DNA from: Polyangiaceae bacterium
GTDB taxonomy: Bacteria; Myxococcota_A; Polyangia; Polyangiales; Polyangiaceae
Reading direction: 5' to 3'
DNA length: 64,000 bases
NCBI GenBank assembly: GCA_013214025.1
Contig: JABSRN010000015.1
Location: forward strand, 1 to 64,000
This document shows, piece by piece, positions 44,589 through 55,026 of this stretch; position 1 is the stretch's first letter; every line of letters begins with the position of its first letter. The notes under the pieces are model-generated. The model saw only the letters and a list, made by a program, of their open reading frames with translations. It made no database searches and was not told the DNA's origin. A program made the translations under genes and the position numbers.

Positions 44589-47285
44589 TCAGTCGTCGCC
44601 AGCGCCGGAATCGCTAGCGTCGTCGCCCGTGCCCTCAGCGTCGCCGTCGCTTGTGCCCTCAGCGTCGTCGTCGCCAGCGTTCTCGGTGCTATTGCCGGCA
44701 TCGGCGGGGTTCGTGGAAGTATCACCGGGCTCTACGTCGTCAGGCGTCTCCTCGACGATGTCCTCTTCGCCGACGGATTCCATCGCGACGACACTCTCGC
44801 CGTCGCTGACGTTCATGACCCGGACGCCCTGGGCGTTTCGCCCGGTTTGACGGATCTCAGAGACGGTGGTTCGGATGGTCTGTCCACGGTCCGTCATGAG
44901 CATGACTTCGTCTCCCTCTTTGACGAGAGAGATGCCCACCACCGGGCCATTGCGTTCACTGGCGTCGATCAGGATGATGCCCTTGCCGCCACGATTCTGG
45001 AGGCGGAAATCCTCTAGGGGCGTTCGCTTGCCGTAGCCGCGAGCACATACGGTCAGCACCTGAGTTCGATCCGCTTCGGTCACTGCGAGGCCAACGACCT
45101 CGTCCTCCGGAGCCAGCTCGATGGCTTTCACGCCGTTCGTGTTGCGCCCCATGGCGCGCACCTGGGACTCGTCGAAACGGATGCTTTTTCCGCTGCGAGT
45201 GGCGATCAGAACTTCGGATTCGCCGTCGGTCACGGCGGCGCCCAACAGCTGGTCGTCGTCGGCCAGCTTGACGCCGATGATGCCCTTCTCGCGGTAGTTG
45301 GAGTAATCCAGAACGCTGGTTTTCTTGATCTGACCGCGACGGGTAAGCGTCGTGACAAACAGCCCCTCGTTGAATCCCTCCACGGGAGTGATCGCGGCAA
45401 TTTTCTCGCCGTCTTCTAGGCCGACGAAGTTGACGATGGCTCGCCCCTTCGCGTTCCGAGCGGCTTGCGGGATTGTGTAGACCTTCTTCACGAACACCTT
45501 GCCGCGGTCCGTGAAGAAAAACACGAAGGAATGGGTCGAGCAGATGAACAGCTGGTTGACGAAATCGTCGTCGCGCGCGTCCATGCCACGGTTGCCTTTG
45601 CCGCCCCTCTTCTGAGCGCGGTAGGTCGTGAGCGGAGTGCGCTTGATGTATCCCTTGTGAGAGATGGTCACCACCATCTGCTCTTCTTGGATCAAGTCCT
45701 CGACCTGAATTTCCGCTTCGTCCTCGAGGATCTCCGTGCGGCGTTGTTGTCCGTACTGGTCTCTGATCTCGATCAGCTCGTCGACGATGACTTTCATCAG
45801 CAGGGACTCGCTCGCCAGGATGGCTCGGAGTCCGGCGATCTCGTCGCAAAGTTTTCCGTACTCGACGGCGAGCTTCTCTTGCTCAAGCCCGGTGAGTTTC
45901 GCTAAGCGCATCTCGAGGATGGCCTTGGACTGTCGCTCGCTCAGGCGGTAGTCGCCCGACGCGACGGCTTCTTGAATCTCTGTTTCGGGGCGCCCAGCGC
46001 GGCGAACGAAGCTCTCAAGCCCCGTGAGAGGAAGAGCCATCAACGCCGTCTTGGCTTGTTCCGGATCCCTGGATGCGCGAATCGTCTTGATGACGAGGTC
46101 GGTATCCGTGGTGACCATCCCGAGGCCTTCGACTAATTCTCGCTGGCCCTCGGCGCGGCGGAGATCGAACTGGGTTCGTCGGCTGACGACTTCCCGGCGA
46201 TGCTCGATGAAGAGCTCGAGGACCTCCTTGAGGGTCAGCACCGCGGGGCGGCCATTGACAATAGAGAGGTTGATCACGCCGAAGGTGGTCTGCAAATCAG
46301 TCATCGAATAGAGCTGATTCAGTACGACCTGCGGGAACACGTCCTTCTTGAGTTCGATGACCAGGCGCATGCCGTCGCGATCGGACTCGTCACGGACTTC
46401 TCGAATGCCTTCGATGCGTTTGTCTCGGATAAGTCCACCGATTTTCGCGTGTAGGCGAGCCTTGTTGACCTGGTAGGGGAGCTCACCGATGACAATTTGC
46501 TCGCGCTCGCTGCCTCGGACCTTCTCCTCCTTGGCTCGGCAGCGCATGGTGATGCTGCCGCGCCCGGTCTTGTAGGCGGCGTAGATACCGGCGCGCCCGT
46601 GAATGATGCCGGCCGTGGGAAAGTCCGGGCCCGGAATGAAGCCCATCAGATCTTCGATGGTCGCGTCGGAGCTGTCGATGAGATGGATGGTGGCGTCCAA
46701 CACTTCCGTTAAGTTGTGCGGCGGAATGTTTGTCGCCATGCCTACGGCGATGCCGCCGCTGCCGTTGACCAACAAGTTGGGATAGCGCGCCGGCAAGACC
46801 CGGGGTTCTTCGCGGGAATCATCAAAGGTGGGCGAAAAATCGACGGTGTCTTTGTCGATGTCCGCGAGCAGCTCGCTCGCGATTTTTGCCAGACGGGATT
46901 CGGTGTAGCGGTAGGCCGCGGCGGGGTCACCGTCGACCGAGCCGAAGTTTCCCTGCCCGTCGATCAACGGGTAGCGCATGGAAAAGTCCTGCGCCATTCG
47001 GACTAGGGCATCGTAAACGCTGGCGTCACCATGGGGGTGGTACTTTCCGAGTACCTCTCCCACCACGGCTGCGCATTTCTTGTACGAGACGTTGCCATGA
47101 AGGTTGAGCCCCTTCATGGCGTACAGAATGCGGCGATGAACCGGCTTCAGTCCGTCTCGAACGTCCGGTATCGCGCGTCCGATGATCACGCTCATCGAGT
47201 ACGCGAGATAGGATGTCCTCATCTCGTCTTGGACGCTGATGGGTTGCTCGTTGCTGCTCTGCTGGGGAGGGGTCTCTTCGGACAT
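44589..47285 (-). CDS. gyrA: DNA gyrase subunit A
   Basis: The breakage-reunion subunit, 898 residues. Catalytic Y127 (RYTES), the winged-helix/tower region, and a C-terminal beta-pinwheel with the gyrase-specific GyrA box [10 protein letters not shown], which separates it from ParC. The quinolone-determining stretch reads [10 protein letters not shown]: the position equivalent to E. coli Ser83 is A88, while D92 is retained. The final roughly 60 residues are an Asp/Glu/Gly/Ser-rich acidic tail containing a 24-bp DNA duplication (44629-44676). ATG 47285 is taken as start; the frame is open to 47309. gyrB is not in the window. Confidence 0.97.
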   Translation of the reverse strand: MSEETPPQQSSNEQPISVQDEMRTSYLAYSMSVIIGRAIPDVRDGLKPVHRRILYAMKGLNLHGNVSYKKCAAVVGEVLGKYHPHGDASVYDALVRMAQDFSMRYPLIDGQGNFGSVDGDPAAAYRYTESRLAKIASELLADIDKDTVDFSPTFDDSREEPRVLPARYPNLLVNGSGGIAVGMATNIPPHNLTEVLDATIHLIDSSDATIEDLMGFIPGPDFPTAGIIHGRAGIYAAYKTGRGSITMRCRAKEEKVRGSEREQIVIGELPYQVNKARLHAKIGGLIRDKRIEGIREVRDESDRDGMRLVIELKKDVFPQVVLNQLYSMTDLQTTFGVINLSIVNGRPAVLTLKEVLELFIEHRREVVSRRTQFDLRRAEGQRELVEGLGMVTTDTDLVIKTIRASRDPEQAKTALMALPLTGLESFVRRAGRPETEIQEAVASGDYRLSERQSKAILEMRLAKLTGLEQEKLAVEYGKLCDEIAGLRAILASESLLMKVIVDELIEIRDQYGQQRRTEILEDEAEIQVEDLIQEEQMVVTISHKGYIKRTPLTTYRAQKRGGKGNRGMDARDDDFVNQLFICSTHSFVFFFTDRGKVFVKKVYTIPQAARNAKGRAIVNFVGLEDGEKIAAITPVEGFNEGLFVTTLTRRGQIKKTSVLDYSNYREKGIIGVKLADDDQLLGAAVTDGESEVLIATRSGKSIRFDESQVRAMGRNTNGVKAIELAPEDEVVGLAVTEADRTQVLTVCARGYGKRTPLEDFRLQNRGGKGIILIDASERNGPVVGISLVKEGDEVMLMTDRGQTIRTTVSEIRQTGRNAQGVRVMNVSDGESVVAMESVGEEDIVEETPDDVEPGDTSTNPADAGNSTENAGDDDAEGTSDGDAEGTGDDASDSGAGDD
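44629..44676 (-). repeat. 24-bp imperfect tandem duplication in the gyrA tail
   Basis: Two 24-bp units (44629-44652, 44653-44676) share GTGCCCTCAGCGTCG and differ near their ends. On the minus strand they encode DAEGTSDG-type octapeptides of the acidic GyrA tail. Confidence 0.75.
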
Positions 47286-47634
47286 ATGTAACAGGCGATG
47301 TTGGGTCAAACGGCGCGATTAACGCGCTCGAAGCGGACACCGATTGGGCGGGTCACGAACTCGCGGGGAGGCTCAATGGGTACTCCAACCGTACGGCGGA
47401 AACAATGCCTCCAGGGCGCTTCCTCCGAGCTTAGGTCACCGCATAACCCCGCAGAAAAGCAGTGTCTTTGTGGCACCAGGGGGAACCCAGCCACACCGCC
47501 GCTACAGGGCTCCGAACAGGGGGCAGGGGCGCCCGACTGGGGCGCGAAGTTTCGAGCTAAAGAGGCCCTCGGACCGGTTGTCCAGCGGGGGTTCCGAGCC
47601 AGCGTCTGTGGACTCCGAGAGCCATCCTGGAGAT
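47286..47634. other. 349-bp intergenic region rich in hairpins (candidate structured RNA)
   Basis: Between bamA and gyrA, both minus strand. Two overlapping open frames here, one per strand, lack any protein-like pattern and are not called. Within about 130 bp there are four inverted repeats: TGTGGC/GCCACA (47469-47474, 47490-47495) enclosing GGG-GGAA-CCC; GCGCCC/GGGCGC (47529-47534, 47540-47545); CGAAGTTTCG (47545-47554); and CTCGGACC/GGTTCCGAG with one bulge (47568-47575, 47590-47598). The last could be a bamA terminator, but no T-run follows. The clustering suggests a folded RNA or a leader of gyrA; the core signatures of SRP RNA, RNase P RNA and tmRNA were not found. Confidence 0.4.
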
Positions 47635-50145
47635 TTAGAAGAAGTTCCCAATGGTGAACTCGAAGCGCGAGTCCTGCTCGTAGGGGAGGGGGTCGAAGGG
47701 GAAGCCCCATTCGAAGCGGAGCGGACCGAGCGGCGAGAACCAACGCACGCCGAAACCGTAGCTCGTTCGTAGATTGCTGAAGTCGTAGGGGAACTCGAAG
47801 CAGGGGCTCACCTCGTCGTAGGGGATGCCGTTGCGCCCGGTGTCGCAGTAGTTTTGCTCAAGGTTCCAGGCGTTGCCTGCGTCGGTGAACAATACGCCCC
47901 GAATGCCGACCTTGTCTAGCAGCGGGAACTCCAGCTCGAGGTTTTGGTAGTACTGCATGTTGCCACCTATATTTGCCCCGTTGGGGATGGGCGAGCAGTT
48001 CGGATCGGTGGCGTTACACAGGGGCATGCGCGGGCCCAGGGAGCGGAAGATGAATCCGCGCATATTGAGAATACCACCCAGGAAGTAGCGCGCGAAAATC
48101 GGCACGCCGTCCTGGGAGGGGCTGGTGACGAGCCCGAACTCAGTGTTGAGCTTGAGAACGAAGCCATGGCCGAGGCCGTAGTAGTAGCGACCGGTGATGC
48201 TGTGCTTCCAGAATTCGTTTTCAGAGCCAAAGGGCGCGACCGCGAGCTCGGATTGCCCCCGTAGATAGATGCCGCCGGTGGGAAACAGGCGGTTGTCCCG
48301 GCTGTCGTAGGTCACCGCAGGCGTCAGGCTGGAGGTCAACCCATCGTTCATCAGGTTGGCGAGGGGCAGCTCGGTGAACAGGGCGGGGGTATTCGTGGCG
48401 CTGAGGAAGGACGCTTGGCTGGTTGCAGCCGAGATATCGAGGCGCTCAAGCTTGTAGCGAATCGATACGCTGAGCTCCGGCTGGATGATCGGATAACCGA
48501 AGGTCAGCGCGCCGCCTCGTTTGGCCTGGGTGTAGGCGCCGAAGTTCTGTACCTGATCGAATAGATCGATCGAAAATCGGAACGGCGTATCCAAGAAGTA
48601 TCGATCGAATAGCCGGATATTGACGCTCTGGCGGATGCCACTCAGAGACGCGTTCAGGCTCAGGCTTTGCCCGTGGCCGAACAAGTTCGCCTGTTGCACT
48701 TGGGCGGTGGCAATGAAACTTTCGATACTGGAGAAGCCGGCTCCAACCTGGAAGGTGCCCGTCGGGCGTTCACTGACCTCTACGTTGACCTGTACCTTAT
48801 TCGGGGCGGAACCCGACTGGGTGGAGATGTCGACCCGCTCAAAGTAACCCAGCGCCGTGATCAGTCGGCGAGACCGCTCAAGCAGTGTTTCGCTGAACTT
48901 GTCGCCCTCCTGGATTTTCATCTCGCGACGGATGACCTTGTCTCGGGTCTTGGTGTTGCCGAGCATCTCGATGCGCTCGAAGTAGACAACCGGCCCCCGT
49001 ACGATCGGCACTGTGACGTCTACTTCGTGAGTGGCTTCGTCGAGATGGGTATCCGGATTGGCTTCGACGTTAGCGTAGCCTTCGTCGCGGTAGAGGGTTC
49101 GCACCGAACCCAAATCGTCCACCAACTGCGCGCGATTGAAATAGTCTCCGGATTTTGCCCGAACCCGTGCGCGGAGCCGGCGACGGCCGCCGATGGGCTC
49201 GACTTCTTTGCCGTCCGGGCCACGCTCATAGATACGAAGCTTACGAATCTTGTATCGCGGCCCTTCATCGATGGTGATGGAGATCTCGATGCCGTTTCGG
49301 TCCGGCGTTAACATGACGCGAGGGGTGTGCACCTGAACGGTGAGGAAGCCGCGGTCGTAGTACAGGGCGCTGATCACCGCGATGTCGCGCTCAAAGGCGT
49401 CTTGTCGGTAGGGACCGCCGGAGCCGAAGGCCATGAAGCCCGCGTTGCCGGTGAACATCACCTCCCGCAGCTCATTGTCCTTCAGGTGTTGGTTCCCGAT
49501 GAAGGTGACTCGCTTGACGCTGACCTGGTTGTGCTCGGTGATTTTGAACACAACGAGGACTTCGTTATTCTTCTGCGGTGTGACCGCGGACTCCGCCTCC
49601 GCGAGGAAATAGCCCTGCTCGGCGTATAGGTCGCGGATTTTCTGCGTCGCGCGCTGTAGGGCGGGGCGGCTGAGAATCGTGCCGTCCTTGACCTCCAGCG
49701 CATCCAGTAGATCTTCGGTCTCGATCTCTGAGTTGCCCTCGAACTCCACCTTGCTGATGTTCGGACGCTCCCGAACGATGAAGCGCAGAACGACGCCATC
49801 GTCCTGGCGCTCCAGATCGACTTCGATGTCGTCGAATAGTCCCGACGTCCACAGCTCATGGACATCCGTGGCGAGACCTTCAGGGGTGAACGCATTGCCA
49901 CGTCCCAGCTTGAGGTACGCCTCAATGTCTTGTTCGGAAACTCGTCGGTTTCCAGCAACCTGAATGCCGATGATGGTCATGCCCCGAGCGAGTTCGCTCT
50001 CGTTTTCGATTACCGGGGAAGAGGTCAACGGCGCCTGGGGCAGAGCAGGTGGCGTGCTGACTTGGGCAACTGCCGTGGCGGGCCAACACAGACAAATAGC
50101 GATCGCCCAAACAAAGAACGGACGAGCGAAATGAGAGGCGTTCAT
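47635..50145 (-). CDS. bamA: Outer-membrane protein assembly factor BamA
   Basis: BamA folds beta-barrel proteins into the outer membrane. 836 residues: a signal peptide ([20 protein letters not shown]) ending near ATAVAQ, five POTRA domains (about 60-440, for example [35 protein letters not shown]), and a 16-strand barrel (about 445-836). The loop-6 motif is [12 protein letters not shown], and the barrel ends in a C-terminal Phe (TIGNFF). ATG 50145 starts the signal peptide; the frame is open to 50232. It is monocistronic or cotranscribed with gyrA through a 349-bp spacer, unlike the bamA-skp-lpxD layout of enterics. Confidence 0.96.
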   Translation of the reverse strand: MNASHFARPFFVWAIAICLCWPATAVAQVSTPPALPQAPLTSSPVIENESELARGMTIIGIQVAGNRRVSEQDIEAYLKLGRGNAFTPEGLATDVHELWTSGLFDDIEVDLERQDDGVVLRFIVRERPNISKVEFEGNSEIETEDLLDALEVKDGTILSRPALQRATQKIRDLYAEQGYFLAEAESAVTPQKNNEVLVVFKITEHNQVSVKRVTFIGNQHLKDNELREVMFTGNAGFMAFGSGGPYRQDAFERDIAVISALYYDRGFLTVQVHTPRVMLTPDRNGIEISITIDEGPRYKIRKLRIYERGPDGKEVEPIGGRRRLRARVRAKSGDYFNRAQLVDDLGSVRTLYRDEGYANVEANPDTHLDEATHEVDVTVPIVRGPVVYFERIEMLGNTKTRDKVIRREMKIQEGDKFSETLLERSRRLITALGYFERVDISTQSGSAPNKVQVNVEVSERPTGTFQVGAGFSSIESFIATAQVQQANLFGHGQSLSLNASLSGIRQSVNIRLFDRYFLDTPFRFSIDLFDQVQNFGAYTQAKRGGALTFGYPIIQPELSVSIRYKLERLDISAATSQASFLSATNTPALFTELPLANLMNDGLTSSLTPAVTYDSRDNRLFPTGGIYLRGQSELAVAPFGSENEFWKHSITGRYYYGLGHGFVLKLNTEFGLVTSPSQDGVPIFARYFLGGILNMRGFIFRSLGPRMPLCNATDPNCSPIPNGANIGGNMQYYQNLELEFPLLDKVGIRGVLFTDAGNAWNLEQNYCDTGRNGIPYDEVSPCFEFPYDFSNLRTSYGFGVRWFSPLGPLRFEWGFPFDPLPYEQDSRFEFTIGNFF

Positions 50146-50602
50146 GTTGTGAAGGGGTGCAGATCCACTAAGCAAGGGCAGTGAAAAGCACTGAAAAGTC
50201 GCGCTTCCGTAGCCCAGGGAGCCCGCCGTCACAAGCCGATGAACAACCGCGATAGGACACCCGGACGATTCCGGCTCGGGGGCAGATTTGTCCGCGACCC
50301 TTCAGGCCCCATTTGGGTCTTTCCGGCGTCAGAACATTGCCGGCGCGGGCCTACTGGCCGGCGTGTCAGGTTTGGACTCAGGGTTTTTTTCGGCCGCGAT
50401 GTCAGATCCCGTGTGGATGCCGCTTTGACCCAACAAAGGCTGAAACTGTCGGTGGGCCAACGGTTCGGCAGGGACGGTCGGCTGGATGAAAATGCCGGGA
50501 CTACCGATTCGCTCGCGGGAATCTTGCCTCGGGCCACCATTAGGAGTTAGCGAAGCGTTAGAAGCTTAGGCGCAATCCTTCTCGCGCCTGCCGTGGATAA
50601 TA
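50146..50602. other. 457-bp divergent intergenic region between bamA and parC
   Basis: No convincing gene. Opposed roughly 100-codon frames on the two strands lack start sites and protein-like sequence. A palindromic hairpin GCCGGC (50339-50344)/GCCGGC (50357-50362) lies mid-region, and a run of seven T at 50384-50390 follows on the plus strand, but they are about 21 bp apart, too far for an intrinsic terminator. Promoters for bamA (minus) and parC-parE (plus) must lie here. Confidence 0.4.
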
Positions 50603-53038
50603 GTGGCCAAACGACGCACAGGTTCAAAACGAGGGTCTTCAAAATCATCCGGTGACGGCGAAGGGCCGCTGTTCGCCAAACGCCGTCGGGGCAAGTCGCC
50701 GCCGGCTCCACCGGACGAGGGCGCCGGCCTTCATGACCTAGCGCAGTCTCGCTACCTCAACTACGCGTTGAGCGTCATCACCAGTCGGGCGCTGCCGGAT
50801 GTTCGAGACGGTCTCAAACCGGTTCAGCGACGCATCCTTTACGCCATGTGGCAACAGCGGCTGACTTCGGAAACGAAGCATCGCAAGTGCGCCAAGGTCG
50901 TCGGCGACGTGATGGGTAGCTTTCACCCCCACGGTGACTCATCCATTTACGACGCGTTGGTGCGGATCGCGCAGCCTTTCAGTTTGCGCATGCCGCTGGT
51001 CGACGGCTCCGGCAACTTCGGCTCCCTCGACGGGGATCGCGCCGCTGCCATGCGCTACACCGAGTGCCGCCTCGCGCCGGTGTCAGCCGAAATCCTTCAG
51101 GAGCTGAGCCAGAATACTGTCCAGTTTCGCCCGAACTACGACGGAACCAAAACTGAGCCGGTGGTCCTGCCATCCAAGCTACCCAACCTGCTCATCAATG
51201 GCGCCACCGGAATCGCGGTGGGCATGGCGACGAACATTCCGCCGCACAATCCGGATGAGGTCTGTTCCGCCGCGGTCCGCATGCTGGATGCCATCGTCGA
51301 TGGCAAACAACTCACTTCGCGCGAACTGTGTCGCACCATCAAGGGCCCCGACTTTCCCACCGGCGGGCAAATCGTCTCCACCTCGGAAGAACTCAAGCAG
51401 ATCTACGAAACCGGCAGCGGTACGGTGAAGCTTCGGGGAACGTGGGAGAGCATGGGTAAATCCCGGAATGGGAAAAAGGTGTGCATCACCAGCGTTCCCT
51501 ACATGGTGAACAAGAGCACGCTGGTGGAGCGCATTGCGGACGTCGTGACCTCACGCAAGATGCCGCTGATCGTCGACGTTCGGGATGTTTCTGGCGAGGA
51601 GGTGCGGATCGAACTTGAGCTGAAGAAGGAGGCTGATGAGCGAAAGGTTCTCGCCTATTTGTTCAAGCACACTCCGCTGCAGACGAACTTCAACGTTAAC
51701 CTAACGTGCCTGGTGCCGACCGAAGATCCGGATATCGGCCGTCCCGAGCGGCTCGATCTCGGCTCTATCATCTGGCATTTTTTGCACTTTCGTTTTGAGG
51801 TCGTGACCCGGCGTTTGAACCATGAACTGGCCGAACTGAGGAAGCGGATCCACATCCTGGAAGGCTTCGTGAAGGTCTTCGATGCCCTCGACAAGATCAT
51901 CCAGATCATTCGTAGGAGCGACGGTAAGACCGACGCCGCGAAGAAGATCATGGGTCACTTTAACTTGGACGCGGAACAGACTGAAGCCATTCTGGAATTG
52001 AAGCTTTACCGGCTCGCCAAGCTGGAGATTTTGGTTATCGAGCGAGAACTGAAGAAAAAGAAGTCTCGCGCCAGGGAGATCAAAGCCCTGTTGAACAACA
52101 AGGACTCCAGCGGGCGATGGGGCTTGGTTCGCAGTGAGCTGTTCGAAGTGTCCGCTAGCTTCGCCAAGGGCAACAAGCGTCGGACTCTGATTCAATCGGT
52201 CTCTGACGAACCGGCATTTAGCGCCGAGGATCTGATCGTTGCTGAAGATAATCACGTGCTCGTCACCGTCGACGGGTGGGTGAAGCGCCAGCGCGAAATC
52301 AAGGATCCGTCTTCCACTCGGCTTCGGGAGGGCGACGATGTGCTCGCTTGTGTTGCGGGCTCCACGCGTTCCAGCGTGGTGTTTTTCTCGAGCTACGGTA
52401 CGGCCTACACCTGCAGAATCGCTGATGTACCGGCGACCACGGGATACGGTGAGCCGATTCAAAAGTTGTTTAAACTAAAAGACGGGGAGTCGATTGTGGC
52501 GGCCTGCTCTTTGGATCTGCGCCTAACGGGCGACTTGCGGGACGGCGAGAAGTTTTTTCCGGAAACCTATGGCGCGGCCGCCAGCACTGACGGATACGCT
52601 CTCTGTTTCGGGCTGTTGCCCTTCGCCGAGCCGAGCACCCGCAGCGGGCGCAAGTTCGCTCGGGTTGGCAAAGGCGCCAGAATCGTGGCCGTGGAGATGA
52701 TCCACGGGGAGGAGATCTTGATTGCGGCTACGCGCAAACGCCGCATCCTTCTCTGTAAGGCCCAAGAGGTGAACTACCTGGCGGGAGCGGGTCGGGGTGT
52801 CATCCTGATCAAGCTCGGCAAGGAAGACGAGTTGATGGGATTCATCGCTGCAGCGGATGACCGTCGTACTTTGGTGGTCAAGACCAGCATGGGCGGAGAA
52901 CAGCGCATCAACACGGCCAAGTACGAAACCAGTGGCAGGGGCGGCAAGGGTCGCGAGGTGATCAAGCGTGGCTCCTTGGTGGATATTGTGCGGGAGCCTC
53001 CCGTGTCACCCACCCTAGAGCTTGAGGAGGAGGGCTGA
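50603..53038 (+). CDS. parC: DNA topoisomerase IV subunit A
   Basis: 811 residues, GyrA/ParC family. Catalytic Y152 (MRYTECRL), with the quinolone region [10 protein letters not shown] holding S113 and D117 at the positions of E. coli ParC Ser80 and Glu84. The C-terminal pinwheel is shorter than in GyrA and lacks a clear GyrA box. A basic, Ser/Lys-rich tail (1-42) precedes the conserved core. It is followed by parE one base after its stop, which supports topoisomerase IV, the decatenase, rather than a second gyrase. The GTG start at 50603 is preceded by a weak GTGGAT. Confidence 0.93.
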   Translation: MAKRRTGSKRGSSKSSGDGEGPLFAKRRRGKSPPAPPDEGAGLHDLAQSRYLNYALSVITSRALPDVRDGLKPVQRRILYAMWQQRLTSETKHRKCAKVVGDVMGSFHPHGDSSIYDALVRIAQPFSLRMPLVDGSGNFGSLDGDRAAAMRYTECRLAPVSAEILQELSQNTVQFRPNYDGTKTEPVVLPSKLPNLLINGATGIAVGMATNIPPHNPDEVCSAAVRMLDAIVDGKQLTSRELCRTIKGPDFPTGGQIVSTSEELKQIYETGSGTVKLRGTWESMGKSRNGKKVCITSVPYMVNKSTLVERIADVVTSRKMPLIVDVRDVSGEEVRIELELKKEADERKVLAYLFKHTPLQTNFNVNLTCLVPTEDPDIGRPERLDLGSIIWHFLHFRFEVVTRRLNHELAELRKRIHILEGFVKVFDALDKIIQIIRRSDGKTDAAKKIMGHFNLDAEQTEAILELKLYRLAKLEILVIERELKKKKSRAREIKALLNNKDSSGRWGLVRSELFEVSASFAKGNKRRTLIQSVSDEPAFSAEDLIVAEDNHVLVTVDGWVKRQREIKDPSSTRLREGDDVLACVAGSTRSSVVFFSSYGTAYTCRIADVPATTGYGEPIQKLFKLKDGESIVAACSLDLRLTGDLRDGEKFFPETYGAAASTDGYALCFGLLPFAEPSTRSGRKFARVGKGARIVAVEMIHGEEILIAATRKRRILLCKAQEVNYLAGAGRGVILIKLGKEDELMGFIAAADDRRTLVVKTSMGGEQRINTAKYETSGRGGKGREVIKRGSLVDIVREPPVSPTLELEEEG

Positions 53039-53039
53039 T

Positions 53040-54950
53040 ATGGCTACGAAGGGATACACCGCGAAGGACATTCAGGTCCTAGAGGGACTCGACCCGGTGC
53101 GAAAGCGCCCGGGCATGTACATTGGCGGAGTTGGCAGTGCCGGACTCCACCACTTAGTCTGGGAAATTCTCGACAACTCCATCGACGAAGCGATGAACGG
53201 CTATGCGACGGAGGTGAGCGTCACGCTGCACAAGGGCGCCCGCTCCGTCACGGTTAGCGACAACGGCCGGGGTGTTCCGGTGGATATCCATCCGAAACAC
53301 AAGAAGTCTGCGTTGGAGATCATTTTCTCCACCCTTCATGCCGGCGGCAAATTCGAAGAGGGCACCTACAAAACATCGGGTGGTTTGCACGGGGTCGGTG
53401 CCAGCGTGGTGAACGCCCTGTCCGTGAAGCTGGAAGCCACAGTGCGGCGCGACGGCAAAGAGTGGGCGATGAGTTTTCGGCGGGGCAAGGCTCAGGGCAA
53501 GCTCAAGAAAGTCGGCAAGTCTCGCGGGACGGGAACGACAGTAACCTTTTCGCCGGACCCGCAAATATTTCCGAAGACCGAGTTCAACCCCGCCACGATT
53601 TCCGAGCGACTGGAGATTGCCAGCTACCTGCATCGGGGGCTGAAGATCAGCTTCAGCGATGAGACGACGTCAACCAAGACGCTTTTTCATCATCAGGATG
53701 GGATCAAGGACTTCGTAGACAAGTTGATGAAGGAGCGCAATGCTCGGTCGGTTCACGAGCCCGCATTCGTCTTGGAAAAAGATAATGGCGCACGAGTCGA
53801 ACTGGCATTCCGCTGGACCGAGTCTACGGATGAGTACTTGAAGAGTTACGTGAATGGCATCCCGACCGGATCGGGTGGGACTCATGAGAACGGGCTTCGC
53901 GCAGGCATCGCCAAAGCCGTTCGTAACTACATCGAAACCCATAAACTCGCGCCTCGCGGTGTGAGCTTGAGCACCGACGATATTCGCGAGGGCATTGTCG
54001 GGGTGTTGAGTCTCTTTATTGCCGAACCGCAGTTTCAGGGACAGACCAAGGACCGACTGAATAATCAGGACATGCAATCGGTCGTGGATGGGGCTATCCG
54101 GCCCGGCCTGGAGCAGTGGCTGAACAAGAATCGGACTGTGGCGGAGCAAATCGTCGCCCGGATCATCCTGTCGGCGCGGGCTCGGGAAGCCTCGCGGGCA
54201 GCCTCCGCTGCCGTTTCTCGCAAAACGGCCCTGAGCGGCCGAATGACGCTGCCGGGCAAACTGGCGGATTGCACCAGCTCCAGTCAGGCGGAAACGGAGC
54301 TCTTCATCGTGGAAGGGGATTCTGCCGGTGGATCAGCCAAGCAGGGGCGCGACCGCAGGGTGCAAGCGATTTTGCCGCTTCGAGGCAAAGTCCTCAACAC
54401 GGAATGCCTCGGTCTCAATCGAGTGCTTGAAAACAAAGAGCTGGCGGATTTGGTCACCGCGCTGGGTTGTGGAATCGGAGCGAAGCTAGATGTATCGAAG
54501 CTTCGCTACCAACGCATTGTACTGCTGGCAGATGCGGACTCTGATGGCCACCACATCACGACGCTGCTTTTGACGTTTTTCTATCGGCATATGACGGAAC
54601 TTATCCGCGCCGGAAAATTGTTTGTTGCGGTGCCGCCGCTCTATCGCGTGGACATCGCTAAATCGACTTACTGGGCGGCAGACGACGCTCACCGAGACCG
54701 TCTGCTCAGCGAATACGCCAAGAGTAACTCGAAGGTCGAGATCACGCGCTTCAAGGGGCTCGGGGAGATGATGCCCAAAGTGCTTTGGGAAACGACGTTG
54801 GATCCGAAGAGGCGTCGCCTGCTACGGGTGGATATCTCCGATGTTCTCGAAACCGATCGCATCATTAGTGATTTGATGGGCAAGGACCCCGCGGCGCGTT
54901 TCCACTTCATCATGGACCGCGCCGACGAGGCTCATTCGCTGGACGTTTAG
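53040..54950 (+). CDS. parE: DNA topoisomerase IV subunit B
   Basis: The ATPase subunit, 636 residues, the ParE/GyrB short form without the GyrB insert. GHKL ATPase motifs: E43-I-L-D-N46, DNGRGVPVDIHPKHK, GGLHGVGASVVNALS. The Toprim domain shows EGDSAGGSAKQGRDR and ADADSDGHHI, then the RFKGLGEMMPKVLWETT block. ATG 53040 has GGAGG about nine bases upstream, inside the parC 3' end, so the pair is coupled. No second gyrB-like gene is in the window. Confidence 0.95.
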   Translation: MATKGYTAKDIQVLEGLDPVRKRPGMYIGGVGSAGLHHLVWEILDNSIDEAMNGYATEVSVTLHKGARSVTVSDNGRGVPVDIHPKHKKSALEIIFSTLHAGGKFEEGTYKTSGGLHGVGASVVNALSVKLEATVRRDGKEWAMSFRRGKAQGKLKKVGKSRGTGTTVTFSPDPQIFPKTEFNPATISERLEIASYLHRGLKISFSDETTSTKTLFHHQDGIKDFVDKLMKERNARSVHEPAFVLEKDNGARVELAFRWTESTDEYLKSYVNGIPTGSGGTHENGLRAGIAKAVRNYIETHKLAPRGVSLSTDDIREGIVGVLSLFIAEPQFQGQTKDRLNNQDMQSVVDGAIRPGLEQWLNKNRTVAEQIVARIILSARAREASRAASAAVSRKTALSGRMTLPGKLADCTSSSQAETELFIVEGDSAGGSAKQGRDRRVQAILPLRGKVLNTECLGLNRVLENKELADLVTALGCGIGAKLDVSKLRYQRIVLLADADSDGHHITTLLLTFFYRHMTELIRAGKLFVAVPPLYRVDIAKSTYWAADDAHRDRLLSEYAKSNSKVEITRFKGLGEMMPKVLWETTLDPKRRRLLRVDISDVLETDRIISDLMGKDPAARFHFIMDRADEAHSLDV

Positions 54951-55026
54951 AGCGGCGTTGGGTCGGCATTGGGTCGCGTTGCGGCCGCTGGGCACTACGC
55001 GGGGGTAGTACTGCGCGGGGGTCTGC

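Noticed and set aside
47298-47743. Overlapping open frames on both strands between gyrA and bamA
   Set aside because: Composition is Arg/Pro/Gly-rich without domain pattern, and both run into the bamA 3' end.
50339-50390. Intrinsic terminator (GCCGGC hairpin plus T7) in the bamA-parC gap
   Set aside because: Hairpin and T-run are separated by about 21 bp, and no gene ends upstream on that strand.
50229-50550. Opposed 103-codon frames upstream of parC
   Set aside because: Both are low-information frames in GC-rich DNA, without plausible starts.
50603-54950. parC-parE as a second gyrase pair
   Set aside because: The A subunit lacks a clear GyrA box and the B subunit is adjacent and coupled, which fits topoisomerase IV better.
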